A stretch of 64,000 bases of DNA from Agapanthus africanus. Taxonomy: Eukaryota; Streptophyta; Magnoliopsida; Asparagales; Amaryllidaceae. Below, piece after piece: positions 33,045 through 44,356 of the stretch; position 1 is the stretch's first letter, and each line of letters opens with the position of its first letter. Under the pieces are notes generated by a model. The model was not told the origin of the DNA, did no database searches, and worked only from the letters and a program-made list of their open reading frames with translations. The DNA lies in contig CM057338.1 in assembly GCA_030015575.1 (NCBI GenBank), forward strand, positions 825,956,353 through 826,020,352, given 5' to 3'. The position numbers and the translations under genes were made by a program.

Positions 33045-33127
33045 CATCCGCATTCGCCACTGGGTCCCGTCATTACCCGTTAGGTTAGCTTACTAACGAC
33101 AGAGCGGGGACTGGACTAGCGCGGATG
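33045..33127 (-). other. Nested three-tier hairpin in leader of element D
   Basis: Outer CATCCGC/GCGGATG (33045-33051, 33121-33127), middle GTCCCG/CGGGGAC (33064-33069, 33105-33111), inner CGTTAG/CTAACG (33078-33083, 33093-33098). All three stems are collinear and pair fully, apart from one bulge in the middle stem. Confidence 0.6.
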
Positions 33128-34310
33128 CAAAACATATACTACATCTACTAATATATATACCAATATATTATATTTCGCTCAAGGCGTGAAAGAAATGCAA
33201 CATGACAGAGAATGTACAGCATCACAGAAACAATACAGATATCTGGGATCCCCGGGTTTCACAGAGCCGCTGAAACCCGACGTTCCCCTGGTCGTGTGGA
33301 TAGCCTGTGCAATGAAATCCTAGACCCCTACGGGCGCGGCAAGTCACCCGCCAAAACCTGAAGCGAGGCAGCCCCCTTCATCGCCGTGAATGGACCACCC
33401 AGCACTTCACGGAATCCGGCAACTTGGGCACCCCTCCTGGGTCAACCTGTACCCCCTACGAGTGCGGCGAATAGCCCGCCAATCCTAGAGTGAAGCCCCT
33501 TCCATCTCAATGCCATGAGATGCGGGCTTGTTGCCCTCCAGAACCCGGCTATCCGTGCACCCCTCCGCGGGGTAACCCTAGTACAGAAAGTAAAATATAC
33601 ATACACCGGGTACATCGACCGCAACCAGGTCGTGCCCCAAAATAATAATACAAACAGGCAGTGACGGCAGTCCACATATCGGACGCTCGCCCCGCAATAT
33701 CAAATGTACATATTACAACAAAACTGTACTAGCATTGCATCCAGGCTATCCCCCACGACCGATCCGCAACATCACAGCAAATACATAGAACATCAACGTG
33801 AAAGTCACGTTCGCAAATCCGTCTAACCGGGCTATAGCAGTTAGACCGGATTTACCGATCGAGTGACATTCACGGTCGCAGATATAATGTAAATACTGTG
33901 AAAAATGTGTTTAAAATATTCCGATTGATCAAACTTTAACAAGTGGGCCCACAAAGAATACTGCAGCAGTCACAGAAACAATTGGCCCAACTTTAATATT
34001 CCAAAGCCCATATATAAAACCCAGAAAACATCTGAAAAAAAATGGTGCAGTAATGTGAACAGTATGCCGCGGAAGAGCGGCGGAATGGGGGTTTTGGCCG
34101 CCCTTCCGCGGTCGTACGGACGAATTATGCTACCAAATTTTTTCTGTGTTCTTTGTACTCCCTGCACATCATTCTGAGACCACCTGAAAAATTTTTAGAC
34201 TCCAAAAAATTTCGACAGAAACTGATGCGAAGGGAATACGGGTTTTGGAACTTTTTGATCGATCGGAAATGCAAAACACATTACACAAAGCTAGACGAAG
34301 TTAATGGCGA

Positions 34311-34323
34311 GGCTCTGATACCA
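34311..34323 (-). other. Primer-binding site of element D
   Basis: Minus strand TGGTATCAGAGCC, one base from the 5' LTR; initiator tRNA-Met type. Confidence 0.9.
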
Positions 34324-34324
34324 C

Positions 34325-36578
34325 TGTAAGTGCACGGCGGCGTCCCGGCCGTCAATCAGACGCCGGAATGCGGAAGCGGTAAAAAACTTTAATTTTGCGG
34401 ACTTAGCAAACCGGCATCACCGCGCACTATAACCGGGATCGAACCACTAACTAGTCTAAGCTACTAACAAGATAGGGAATAGAGATATACCGACGATCCA
34501 AGTCCTCCGGTCTTCTCGTCATGCTCCCGATCTCCTGCGGAAAAATCCCGTCTCCTCCTCGTCGCCGGAAGTGCACCACATCGCCTACTTTGTTTACGGG
34601 CTCCCACCTCAATGCCGAGGCAACTCGGGCACGAAGCCGGCTACTCGACGTGCCCAAGGTCCGTTGTAGAATGTGTAGTAGAGGATTGTGTCTCATTTGG
34701 GGTTATGGAGTTGTGCCATTTTGTGGAGGAAAAGAGAGGAACTTTTGGAGAGGGTTCTTGTGTGATATTTGGAGAATGAAGAGAACCAAAAATTGCCACA
34801 CCAAAATCAATCACCCACCATCCTAAAGAATGGCCGGCCCTCTTTGTGAATGGGGAGAGAGTGTGAGTGAGGGGAGAGCCAAGGATTAATCAATCACCAC
34901 CAAAATGCAAGGGAGAGAGAAAAGCTCATGATATCAAGAAATGATTGCAAGTAAATAACCTCACTCCAACTACCAAATCATCAACAACCATCATGTCCCT
35001 CCATCATCATACAAAAGTCAAGCCATGATGAGGTTATCAAGTCAAAAGATGGTGCTATCATGATACAACAAAAATGCAAAGACCCCCTCCACAAATGCCT
35101 ATTTGCAACAATGCAAATAAGCCCTCCTCCACCAATCTTCGGCCAATGAACGGAACAATGGAAATTGGCCGAAACGGAAAGCAAACTGGCAACTCCAGAA
35201 AACTGGTCCCGTAATAAATTACAGGAAAACCCCGATACTGTGCATACACACCCGCATCTGTATTTCGACCGAAATACAAATGCAATGAGACAAAATCTAC
35301 ACTGTACTATACTAGGATCCGGCTTATACCAAAGCCGGCTAGTAATTTCCGTTCGATCCTGATCCGTGCAATACCGCACGTATCTGATCGAACCCTGCCA
35401 TATATGCATACGGCCTATAGTACAGACTGTCCGATCTTGATCCGTGCAATACCGCACGTATCTGATCGGACCTTGCCATATCTCCATACGGCTTCTACAA
35501 CCTTTCGCCCGAAAGCTGAGTAACTGAATGTGGGGGACTCTAAAGACTCGTCAATACCTTGGTTGTGGATTTAACCACTAGCACGTCAGAGGTATAAGCC
35601 AATACGTGACGGGCTACCAGGTACTGACCAAATGGGACGTCGATGAGGAAGCTCACCCCGACACCCAACTGAGCCTGTCAGTGACAATATCCGTGCAGTC
35701 CGGTTCGTTCGTCTATGAGTATCGCATGGCGGGCCTAGGGGGTTGGTAAAAGTCAGACCCCCAAAAGCGGTACAAGTCGTGTCGGAGTGTAGCCCAGAAC
35801 ACCCTGAGATACTACTGGAATACCTACCAGTAAATCTCCTTGCCTTGGCCAAGGACTTTGTGTAATGGCTCTCCTAGACACAGCACGACCTCACCCCCAA
35901 TACCGGGAGAGACGAACCCCTGAAGATACGCTCACTGCCTCCATGTGGCTCGGGACTGTACCCAACTAAAACCTGTTTGCACGACTCCTTTGAGCCGTGG
36001 TAGGGTAGTAATCAAAGTACAGTGGGAACTCACACGAGACAAATGACGATCCCCAGGTCGATGAACTAACCTGCACACATGTCACCAGGGAACTGCCATC
36101 TGACGTCTGGTATATGACCAACTAGCATGTTCCCGGCGAGTCCTGTCCGGTGTACTCATAACCCAATGAGCACCTGTATACATCTTAGGTGATCCAACTG
36201 ACACCAGTGGCTTGTGAGACCGGCCACCGCCCCTCATCGGGGTCTCGACTGTATACACTAGTCTACTAATGGAGTATCGATGCCCAGTCTCGAAACTCCC
36301 ACGACTAGGGACCTTTTAAGGATAAGCTTATAGACCCCCAGCTCCCACTTATATGATCGCCCTCATACTGCTGGTGGTCAAGCAAGAATCCTAGGGGCTC
36401 TATCAACGTGTAATAGCGACGTGTCAGGTCACCTAAAGCAGTACACGATGATAAAGGTAAACCAGATAGCATACTATCATCTCGAGTAAGACTGTCCTAC
36501 CGGGATAGGTCCTCCCTCAATCATTACAATCACGTACCTGTGACCTAATAATTGACTCTGAGGGCACTATCTCCAACA
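34325..36578 (-). repeat. 5' LTR of element D
   Basis: Same length as 26342-28595 with about eight differences. The target copy GTAAA follows at 36579-36583, and element C's LTR resumes. Confidence 0.95.
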
Positions 36579-36583
36579 GTAAA

Positions 36584-36793
36584 CGTCAGACCCCAGTAAC
36601 TCGATAAGTCATGCCGATATGAGGCTCATAACGGGTCGAGAAACTACTGGTAACACTTACTAGTAAATCTCAAAATCAGCCCTGGCCAGGGACTTCATGT
36701 TATAGCCAATCGAGCACAGCGCAACATCAACCCATAATACCGGGAGAGACGAATCCCCTCAAATTGCTCATTACCTCCATGTGACTCGGGACT
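36584..36793 (-). repeat. 3' LTR of element C, piece 2
   Basis: 210 bp of C's LTR between the insertions of D and the Tekay-like gypsy. It contains CCCTGGCCAGGG at 36680-36691. It ends with target copy GGACT (36789-36793). Confidence 0.9.
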
Positions 36794-38589
36794 TGTCACG
36801 ACCCAAAGTTCGGCCCGCGACCGTTACTTAACCACGTAACGTCTACAGGCGTAACGCGACTAAGTAAGTCGAAACACAGAAATCAAAACCATTAAAAGTA
36901 TTGAGTGTTAAAATATTTAATAGAAACATTTGTTAAAACGTTAAGAAAACCTTAAGTAATTTAGTAAAATTCTTTAAAGTTCAAGTTATTATCTTAAAAA
37001 TTTTGGCAGCATTTCCTTTGTAAAAACTAGCCCCGAAATCGGGTATAAAACAATATATAAGTAAAATGATGTACAATAAGAATAAAGCATCCCAAACGGG
37101 AGCAATCACGCCCAACGGCGGCAAAATCACCACACTGATAATATACGATGCCGTAGCGAAGAATGAGCAAAAATAAGTGAAGACAAGTATCATGAAAGAT
37201 AAAACTGTATAAACAAAGTCGGCTCACAACGAGCTTGACACCAGAGTACAAATAATATACATCGTTCTCACAACTGGTATCTAAGACAATACATGAAAAG
37301 TAGATGGAGAGTACTAGATACAATAGTATATACAACTGAAAAATAAACAGATACCGCACAAAATCCACCTATCAGCAAAGGGCTCACGCGCCAACTGCAG
37401 TGGTATCTGTATCAAAAGGTGCAAGGAAGCAGCCTGCCGTGACTACTCTGAGGGGCAACCTGCAAACACTGTGGCACAACGGGGGTGAGTTTCCAACTCA
37501 TGAATAGTAGATAACATATAAAGATAATCGCGAGTATGCACGTACTGTGATACTCTAAGCTATGCCAACAGATAACATCTACATGATGAGCTGGATATGC
37601 AATATCATGCAACAAGTACGATCTAATAACTTCTCTATATGATGAGCAGAGTTTGCAATAATCGTGAATAGCATGTGCAATCTAATAACATCTATATAGG
37701 ATGAGCAGGGTATGCAATAATCGTGCATATCAAGTGTACTCTATCAGGTACTACAGATACAGGATGGGATGTATAACACTGAAAGCTGAGCATAGGAATA
37801 AATAACATCTACACGGAATGCCAACGTGGAAAATAACCGGTGTCCATCAATACACCCAAATCCTAGTAAAAGCTCAGGCGCTGTCACTCCAATCGGCCCT
37901 CAAATCCTGTAAATCTCATAAAATCATGAGTGCCCAACATCGGCACTCGAAATATCATAAAATAATCGTGTCCAGTATCGATACGCAAATCCTCAAGTAT
38001 CGGGTTCCGTCGGTCCGGATCGGCCCAAGGGCTCCGTCTGCGGAATCGGCCCTCGGCCCCGGCAGTACGTGCCGTCCCGTATCCATCTATCGACTCTGGT
38101 CAGTATCCTCCGGATAACCGCCAGGTCCAACCAATCACCGGTAGGTAGTAGTCCCTCCGCCGGGCTCACCATCTAACAATACGAGTCTTCTTGCCCCGGG
38201 GTACCGTACCGGGTCCACCATGTACCCGCAATCGGTGCCTACCACTCCTCGAATCGGGTATACTCACACAAGCTCTCTGGAACCGAGAAAACTCATGGTG
38301 GACGCACTGAAATATCATGTCAAGAGAAACGGGGTTTTTAAAACAGTGCGTATTTTCTTAAAATAATACCACGGTTCACAAATCCAGAAATCCCATAAAT
38401 CCAAACTCAATGCGTAAATCCATGCAATGTGTCCTATGACACTAAGAGTAAAAAGGGAAAACCGCTCTTTTAAAAAGAATCCAGTTTTGAAAATATCTCA
38501 TGCGGCCCCTATTTTCTTGAAATCAAGTCAATATCATTTATGTATGTAACATATATATGTATGTAGGTATGGATGTGCAAATGGATATA

Positions 38590-38925
38590 TACGCGAATAT
38601 GTGTGTAGCACTACTATGAAAATACAGTGTGCATGTGCGCAAATATGAAGATATCAATATATGTGTGCACTGGTATGAATATACAGTGTGCATGTGCGCA
38701 AATAGTGATATATCAATGAAGTGATGCACTAATATGAATGTACAGTGTGCATGTGCACAAGTATAAAGATATCAATATATGTGTGCACTGGTATGAGTAT
38801 ACAGTGTGCATGTGCGCAAGTATGAAGATATCAGTATATGTGTGCACTGGTATGAATATACAATGTGCATGTGCGCAAGTATGATATATCAATGAAGGTA
38901 TGCACTAGTACGAATATATATAAAC
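38590..38925. repeat. 59-bp minisatellite in Tekay LTR
   Basis: The core ACAGTGTGCATGTGCGC occurs at 38624, 38683, 38742, 38801 and 38860 (as ACAATG), each 59 bp apart. The equivalent array in the other LTR is at 47640-47965, with cores at 47673, 47732, 47791, 47850 and 47908. The variant order differs between the LTRs. Confidence 0.9.
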
Positions 38926-40309
38926 ATCTACGACTAGACATCCTATCATGCCCTGACGCTTAACGCCATACGGGCGATTTCCCCGTAGATGTTAAATCTA
39001 CTCACCCGGTCGCGTGCTAAGCGTAGCCGACCACCTGCTTCCCTTTCTATGCGGCGTCCAACGTACCCATCTGTGAACCTAGAATTCACATTGAGAATCC
39101 ACATAAGCAAATATCTCGCAAAAACGCGATATTAAAACCAAACGAAAAACTCGCGTCGCGAGCTAAACGCGTGCGTGTAAACGTAACGTGTGTGCATACG
39201 CCAAAACCCAACGCGACACGCTGAGGCACACAGCGACACGCTGTGATGCACAGAAAACCAACACAACATATATTGTACGTGTCGCGCAAGTCCCGCTACG
39301 CTAAAAATAGGTAAACGGTCTCAGATTTAATCTGGAGCAAAAACAAGAAAATCAAACAAGACCAAACCCTTCACAATACCTACAGACAGCTACCTGCCAA
39401 AATCCAACACATTCCCTCAAAATTAGGCCGGCGGCTAGGGGTATCATACCGGCCAAAAACCGGTGGAAAGGGTCCAGGTTCCTACACTATGCTCCTAACA
39501 CAATTCATAGCCTAGTGTATAAGTTTGCTTACCAAAATTACTACCCTAGTAACAGCAGATTCTATGTATCATACGGGTTTAGCTTAAAAACGTTTTAAAA
39601 CACCTAGTTTGCAACATAGGGTGCACTAGTGAAAATAGGTGAAATTACAAGAGTCAAGTAATACCAACAGAACAATTTAGAGCTAATCTAACCCTAAAAC
39701 CCTGAATCATCCTATTCTCCAACCAAACCCTCACATTATCGTCAAAGTCCCCGATACACTAAAACTACCCCAAACTCTCCCAGATTTCTACCTGCAAACA
39801 GTTAGGAAAAATAAATAATACCAAACCCAAACAAATACCCACAGATACCACTAGCCAAAGCACAACCACCAAACTCTTCATGGGGGCCGGCGACGCCGGA
39901 ATTCAATGGGGGGTCGCCGGATTTTTGGGAAGGGGGTGGGCTCGGATTCCTACAGACTACAAAAAAAAACCTGCACACCAATCTGTACATGTTTGCTATA
40001 TTAGGAAATGATCACGGTTGTAGCATATCTCATAACCTACACATTATATCAAAACCGTATTTTAAAACTTCAAGTTTTGCGACTTAAGGCGATTAAGCTA
40101 AATCTAGTGACACTACTAGGTTTAAACAGCAATACTAACACTTGATTAGGTTCATTAAGCTAAAACAACCTTAAGTTGCTAAATCTCACTTTTAACACTA
40201 ATCGAAGCTAATTAACACATAAGATTAGCAAGCTAGGAAGTTAAGCCTAAGAAGTAAACCTCACTTGACCCTAGGATGCAGGAAGAGGGAGAAGAAGCTG
40301 TGTTGTTGA

Positions 40310-40450
40310 TGCTGCTTGCTACTGCAGGTGCTGCATGTTGCTGCTGCTGCTGATGCCTGAAGCTGCTGCTGATGCTGGTGCTGCTGCTGATGCTGCTGGA
40401 GCTGTTGCTGATGCTGGTGCTACTGCTGATGCTGGTGCTGCTGCTGGTGT
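40310..40450. repeat. CTG/CAG microsatellite in Tekay LTR
   Basis: Imperfect GCT/CTG run near the element-5' end of the LTR. The copy at 49363-49555 is longer and explains most of the 60-bp length difference between the LTRs. It opens polyglutamine, polyalanine and polyserine frames that are artefacts. Confidence 0.9.
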
Positions 40451-40892
40451 TGTGAGTGTGTGTGTGTGAGTGAGAGTGTTGTGAGAAATGAGTGGCAAAA
40501 GAAATGAGAGCACAAGAGTCAACCCCCCTCTCTCTCATTTAATGCAAGCATGGGCTCATGCCATGATGCCCATCCTCTCTCTCTCTCTCCCTAAGTCAAC
40601 CACAATAATTCAAATCATTTCCATTTTCAAAGAAAAAAAATAATTAACCAAACACTTATTTAAAATCCAAATACAACTAAGGAAAATGATTTAACCCACC
40701 ATGGTTGCTGATCATGGTCTAACCCTATTTTAACCCTAGCTTACATGCACATGTGTGTGCAAGCTTAGAAAAATTCTAATAAAATATTCATTAAATTTGA
40801 TAAAATATTTGAAAATCGTTTTGGTAATCTTTTTATTAAAAACCATACTTTAGAGTATAATTAGCCACTAATCACATCCTAAGGTGTTACAA

Positions 40893-40906
40893 TCTTCCCT
40901 CCTTAA
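40893..40906 (-). other. Polypurine tract of the Tekay-like element
   Basis: Minus strand TAAGGAGGGAAGAT abuts the 3' LTR. Confidence 0.8.
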
Positions 40907-41432
40907 AGAAATTCGTCCCTGAATTTAAAAATATAAAGCTACGTGTACCTTCAAAGAGATGAGGGAACTTCTTCCGCATCTCACCCTCGGCCTCCCAAGT
41001 GATATCTTCACCATTTGGGCTGTGCCAAAGCACCTTCACAGATGGCAAGACCTTCGATCGAAGTTTCTTCACCTGCCGGTCCAATATCACGACTGGCTGC
41101 TCGGTGAATGAAAGATCACGCTCGAGCTGAACGGTCTGATGCTGAATCATGTGAGAAGGGTCATGTAGGTATCTGCGAAGCATCGACACGTCGAATACGG
41201 GGTGAACATCTGGGAAGTCTGGTGGAAGAGCCAAACGATATGCTACTGCGCCCACACGCTCGAGGATCTCGAAGGGAGCTATGAATCTGGGGCTAAGCTT
41301 CCCCTTCCGTCCAAACCTCATTACTCCCTTCATCGGAGAGACCCTCAGAAAGACGTGATCACCAACTGCGAACTCTAATTTGCGGCGGCGTCTGTCAGCA
41401 CACGATTTCTTCCTGCTCTGAGCTGTCCTCAT
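40907..41432 (-). pseudogene. Integrase C-terminus with chromodomain (Tekay-like)
   Basis: The segment starts with RRRKLEFAVGDHVFLRVSPM and continues through GRKGKLSPRFIAPFEIL and ERVGAVAYRLALPP, the GPY/F-type module of gypsy integrases. It ends with a chromodomain-like stretch containing VLWHSPNGEDITWEAEGEM. Chromodomains are thought to steer integration towards marked chromatin. The aromatic cage is only partly readable. It is separated from the integrase core by one TGA at 41439, probably a former CGA. The frame runs to the edge of the LTR. Confidence 0.85.
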
Positions 41433-41438
41433 CCTGTC

Positions 41439-41807
41439 TCAAATCAGCTGTATCTTCTCGGTCGTCTCCTGTACGATCTGCGGCTCCAAAATACTGCTCT
41501 CACTGAGCTCTGTCCAACAGACGGGCGATCTACATCTCCTCCCATACAAGTCCTCGAAAGGTGCTATCTGAATAGTTTCCTGGAAACTATTGTTGTAGAA
41601 GAACTCCACCAAGGGTAAATGATGATCCCAGCAACCACCAAAGTCTAAAACGTACGGTCGGAGCATGTCCTCGAGAGTCTGAATAGTCCACTCTGACTGG
41701 CCGTCGGTCTGCGGATGAAATGATGTGCTGAAACTCAAGAGGGTGCCCAAAGCCTCCTGAAGCCTCTGCCATAGTCGGCTGGTAAACTGGATGCCTCGGT
41801 CGGACAC
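41439..41807 (-). pseudogene. Integrase core, second half (Tekay-like)
   Basis: Contains SDRGIQFTSRLWQRLQ with the second catalytic aspartate and FHPQTDGQSEWTIQTLEDMLR with the catalytic glutamate, followed by YNNSFQETIQIAPFEDLYGR. Both match the DDE core of gypsy integrases. Family members usually have QSER where this reads QSEW. The frame differs from that of 41915-42412, so an indel lies between 41808 and 41915, and readable integrase sequence (HFLPVK) continues across it. Confidence 0.88.
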
Positions 41808-41914
41808 GATACATGTCGGGACTCCATGCAGTCGTACAATCTCGTCGATGTATATCTGGGCATACTAAGCAAATCTGAAAGTCGTCTTCACCGGCAGGAA
41901 GTGAGCCGCTTTCG

Positions 41915-42412
41915 TCAAACGATTGACGCTCGTCTAGTCCTGGGTAGACCCACAACGAAATCCATCGAAATCTGCTCCCATTTCCACTCCGGAATGGGTA
42001 ACGGCTGTAGCTTTCCCGCTGGCCTCTGGTGCTCGGCCTTGACTTGCTGACAAGTCAGGCATCTCGATACGAAGTCTGTGACGTCCTTCTTCATTCTGTC
42101 CCACCAGTAAACATCCCTCATATCATGGTACATCTTGGTGGAACTCGGATGAACACTGTACACCGATTGATGTGGCTCCTCAAGAATCTCACGCCGCAGT
42201 CCCTCAGCATCTGGTATGCACAGTCTAGTCCTAAATCGCAGTATCCCCTGATCATCAATCACGAACTCGGAAAATCTGCCCTGTCCAATCTGTGCCATGA
42301 TCTTTGAACAATGGTCATCACTGTATTGTGCCTCATGTATACGGTCAAGCAACTGTGGGCGTGCACGAACATGAGCAAGCTGTCCCCCGATCGGCGTGAA
42401 CTCGAACTGCAC
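41915..42412 (-). pseudogene. Integrase zinc domain and core start (Tekay-like)
   Basis: Shows the H-H-C-C zinc domain: HPSSTKMYHDMRDVYWW...VSRCLTCQQVKAEHQRP. The first part of the catalytic core follows, WKWEQISMDFVVGLPRT, carrying the first aspartate. It is in the same frame as protease and reverse transcriptase. It loses the frame at about 41920. Confidence 0.88.
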
Positions 42413-42676
42413 TCAGCTGTCGCATAAAATCTACCAATCTGCCGACGACTGCCTCTGCACTGCGCTCAAACAAGATAAACTACCCTCAGGCCTCCTGCTC
42501 AAAGCATCCGCCACTACATTCGCCTTGCCCGGGTGATACAAGATCTCGCAATCATAGTCCTTTACTAGTTCCATCCAACGGCGCTGTCTAAGATTCAAGT
42601 CCCGCTGCTGAAAAATATACTTTAAGCTCTTGTGATCTGTGAATATCTGGCACGACTCGCCGTATAGGTAATGTCG
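42413..42676 (-). pseudogene. RNase H C-terminal part and linker (Tekay-like)
   Basis: Continuing the reverse-transcriptase frame past the TAG at 42677, the reading gives [38 protein letters not shown] and [16 protein letters not shown]. These are the TDHKSL and ADALSR blocks of gypsy RNase H. Further stops near 42420-42450 separate it from the integrase frame. Confidence 0.8.
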
Positions 42677-43702
42677 CTAAATCTTGAGTGCAAAGACCAC
42701 TGCAGCCATCTCCAAATCGTGAGTGGGGTAGTTCTGTTCATGTCTCTTCAACTGCCGTGAAGCATACGTGATCACCCTATCATGCTGCATCAATACGCAC
42801 CCTAGCCCCACTCGAGAAGCATCACAATAGACCACAAATCCGCCCGATCCTGAAGGCAATGATAACACCGGCGCCGTGGTCAAACGAGTCTGCAACTGCT
42901 GAAAGCTATGTTCGCACTCCTCCGTCCAATCGAAAGGAACTCCGTTCCGGGTCAACCTGGTCAAAGGTGCGGCAATGCGGGAGAAATCCTGTACAAATCG
43001 CCTGTAGTAGCCGGCCAATCCTAGAAAGCCGCGGATCTCCATAACTGATGCGGGTCTGGGCCAACGCTGAACGACCTCGATCTTCTTCGGGTCCACACAT
43101 ATACCATCTCGTGTAATCACGTAACCCAAGAAGTCTACGTTGTTAAGCCAGAATGCGCATTTGGAGAATTTTGCGAAAAGCTGGTGCTCTCTCAAGGTCT
43201 GCAGTGTGATCCGCAGGTGCTGCTCGTGCTCCTCTCGGCTCCGGGAATACACTAAAATATCGTCAATGAATACGATGATGGACAAATCAAGATACGGCCT
43301 GAAAATTTGGTTCATCAAGTCCATAAATGCTGCTGGGGCATTGGTGAGTCCGAACGACATCACCAAAAACTCATAATGGCCGTAGCGCGTGCGGAAAGCT
43401 GTCATTGGTATATCCTCCTGTCGAACCCGCAGCTGATGGTATCCTGATCGTAAGTCGATCCTCGAAAAATATCCTGCCCCCTGAAGCTGGTCAAACAAAT
43501 CGTCGATGCGTGGCAAAGTATATCTGTTCCGCACTGTAACCCTATTCAGCTGGCGGTAGTCAAAACACAAACGCAAACTGCCGTCCTTCTTCTTGACAAA
43601 AAGGACCGGAGCACCCCAAGGAGACACACTGGGTCGAATAAGTCCCTTATCCAGCAAATCTTGCAACTGACCCTTCAACTCCCTAAGCTCCGCCGGGGCC
43701 AT
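42677..43702 (-). pseudogene. Reverse transcriptase and RNase H start (Tekay-like)
   Basis: A 341-codon frame covers the reverse-transcriptase blocks in order: [75 protein letters not shown] and the catalytic FIDDILVYS. It continues into [20 protein letters not shown] and the RNase H start with YCDAS. All reverse-transcriptase catalytic aspartates are present. It ends at a TAG where the family has tryptophan (KIW RHYLYG), one G-to-A change. The upstream frame is open to a TAG at 43832. Confidence 0.93.
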
Positions 43703-43831
43703 CCGATAAGGCAGTATAGAAATAGGTCCCGTGCCGGGAATTAAGTCAATGCAGAAAACAATATCGCGCTCAGGCGGTAGCCCAGGAAGCTCGTCAGGGA
43801 AAACATCAGGGAACTCACGAACAATCGGAAC

Positions 43832-44356
43832 CTAGTCCAACGGAACATCTGTAGCTCTTATATCACAAACATAGGCTAGGAATCCCTGACATCCCTTCCT
43901 CAACAGCTGTCCAGCGTGAAGAGAAGAAATCAAACTGTGAGGGGCGGCACCACGGCCCCCTTGCACAATAAAAGCCAACTCGTCGGGAAAACAAAATCTA
44001 ACTGTCTTCTCGCGGCAGTCCACAGACGCCTAGCACGTGGCTAACCAATCCATGCCCAAAAAAACGTTGAAGTCCAACATCTCAAGAAGGATCAAGTCGA
44101 CAGGAAACTCTCTCTCGCCAATACCGACAATACGGGATCGGAACACGTGCCTAGCAACAAACGACTCTCCCATAGGAGTGGTCACAACAAGCGGCTGATC
44201 AAGCAAACCGGACTCTCTACCCAAACTCGGCACGAAGTGTATGGAAACGTACGAGTGCGTGGATCCGGGATCAAACAACACGTGTGCGTCAACAGAACAT
44301 ACTGATAGGGTACCTGAGACCACCGCATTGGACGCCTGCATGTCCTGATACGTCAA
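43832..44356 (-). pseudogene. Protease and linker (Tekay-like)
   Basis: The protease active site reads VLFDPGSTHSYVS with D-P-G-S in place of the usual D-S-G-A, followed by FNVFLGMDWLATC, the flap-end block of chromovirus proteases. After a TAG at about 44027-44029 the same frame continues VDCREKTVRFCFP and LLRKGCQGFLAYVCDI. It then stops at another TAG at 43832, where PLD.VPIV expects glutamine. The frame is shared with the reverse transcriptase and differs from gag. Confidence 0.85.

Larger units (their letters stand above)
31960..34310 (-). mobile_element. Leader of copia element D (no gag found)
   Basis: Contains, from pol side to primer side, a GAGAGA tract, the three-hairpin array, GACGGAGGGCTACG (32560-32573), two tandem stem-loop units, the nested hairpin at 33045-33127, and then about 1.1 kb with no assignable feature. 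A repeated CCGCGG-type GC-rich block lies at 34065-34115. Confidence 0.7.
26342..36578 (-). mobile_element. Copia element D (recent insertion, decayed pol)
   Basis: Two LTRs of exactly 2254 bp (26342-28595 and 34325-36578) flank a 5.7-kb interior, with target duplicates GTAAA on both sides. By eye the LTRs differ at about eight positions, all transitions, which implies a young insertion. The interior has a polypurine tract, traces of pol, a leader with the shared hairpins, and a primer-binding site. Pol is far more eroded than in A or C, and no gag is visible. The simplest reading is a non-autonomous copy moved by proteins from another element. Confidence 0.93.
36794..40892 (-). repeat. 3' LTR of the Tekay-like element
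   Basis: Begins TGTCACGACCC and ends GGTGTTACA. It contains a ~57-bp repeat around 37574-37740, a 59-bp minisatellite at 38590-38925 and a CTG/CAG-rich microsatellite at 40310-40450. Open frames found in both LTRs (for example 36981-37368) are hydrophobic and AT-driven and I do not regard them as genes. Confidence 0.95.

Noticed and set aside
36981-37368. Hydrophobic open frames repeated at 46030-46417, membrane-protein-like
   Set aside because: They sit in the two Tekay LTRs, overlap each other in different frames and come from AT-rich sequence.
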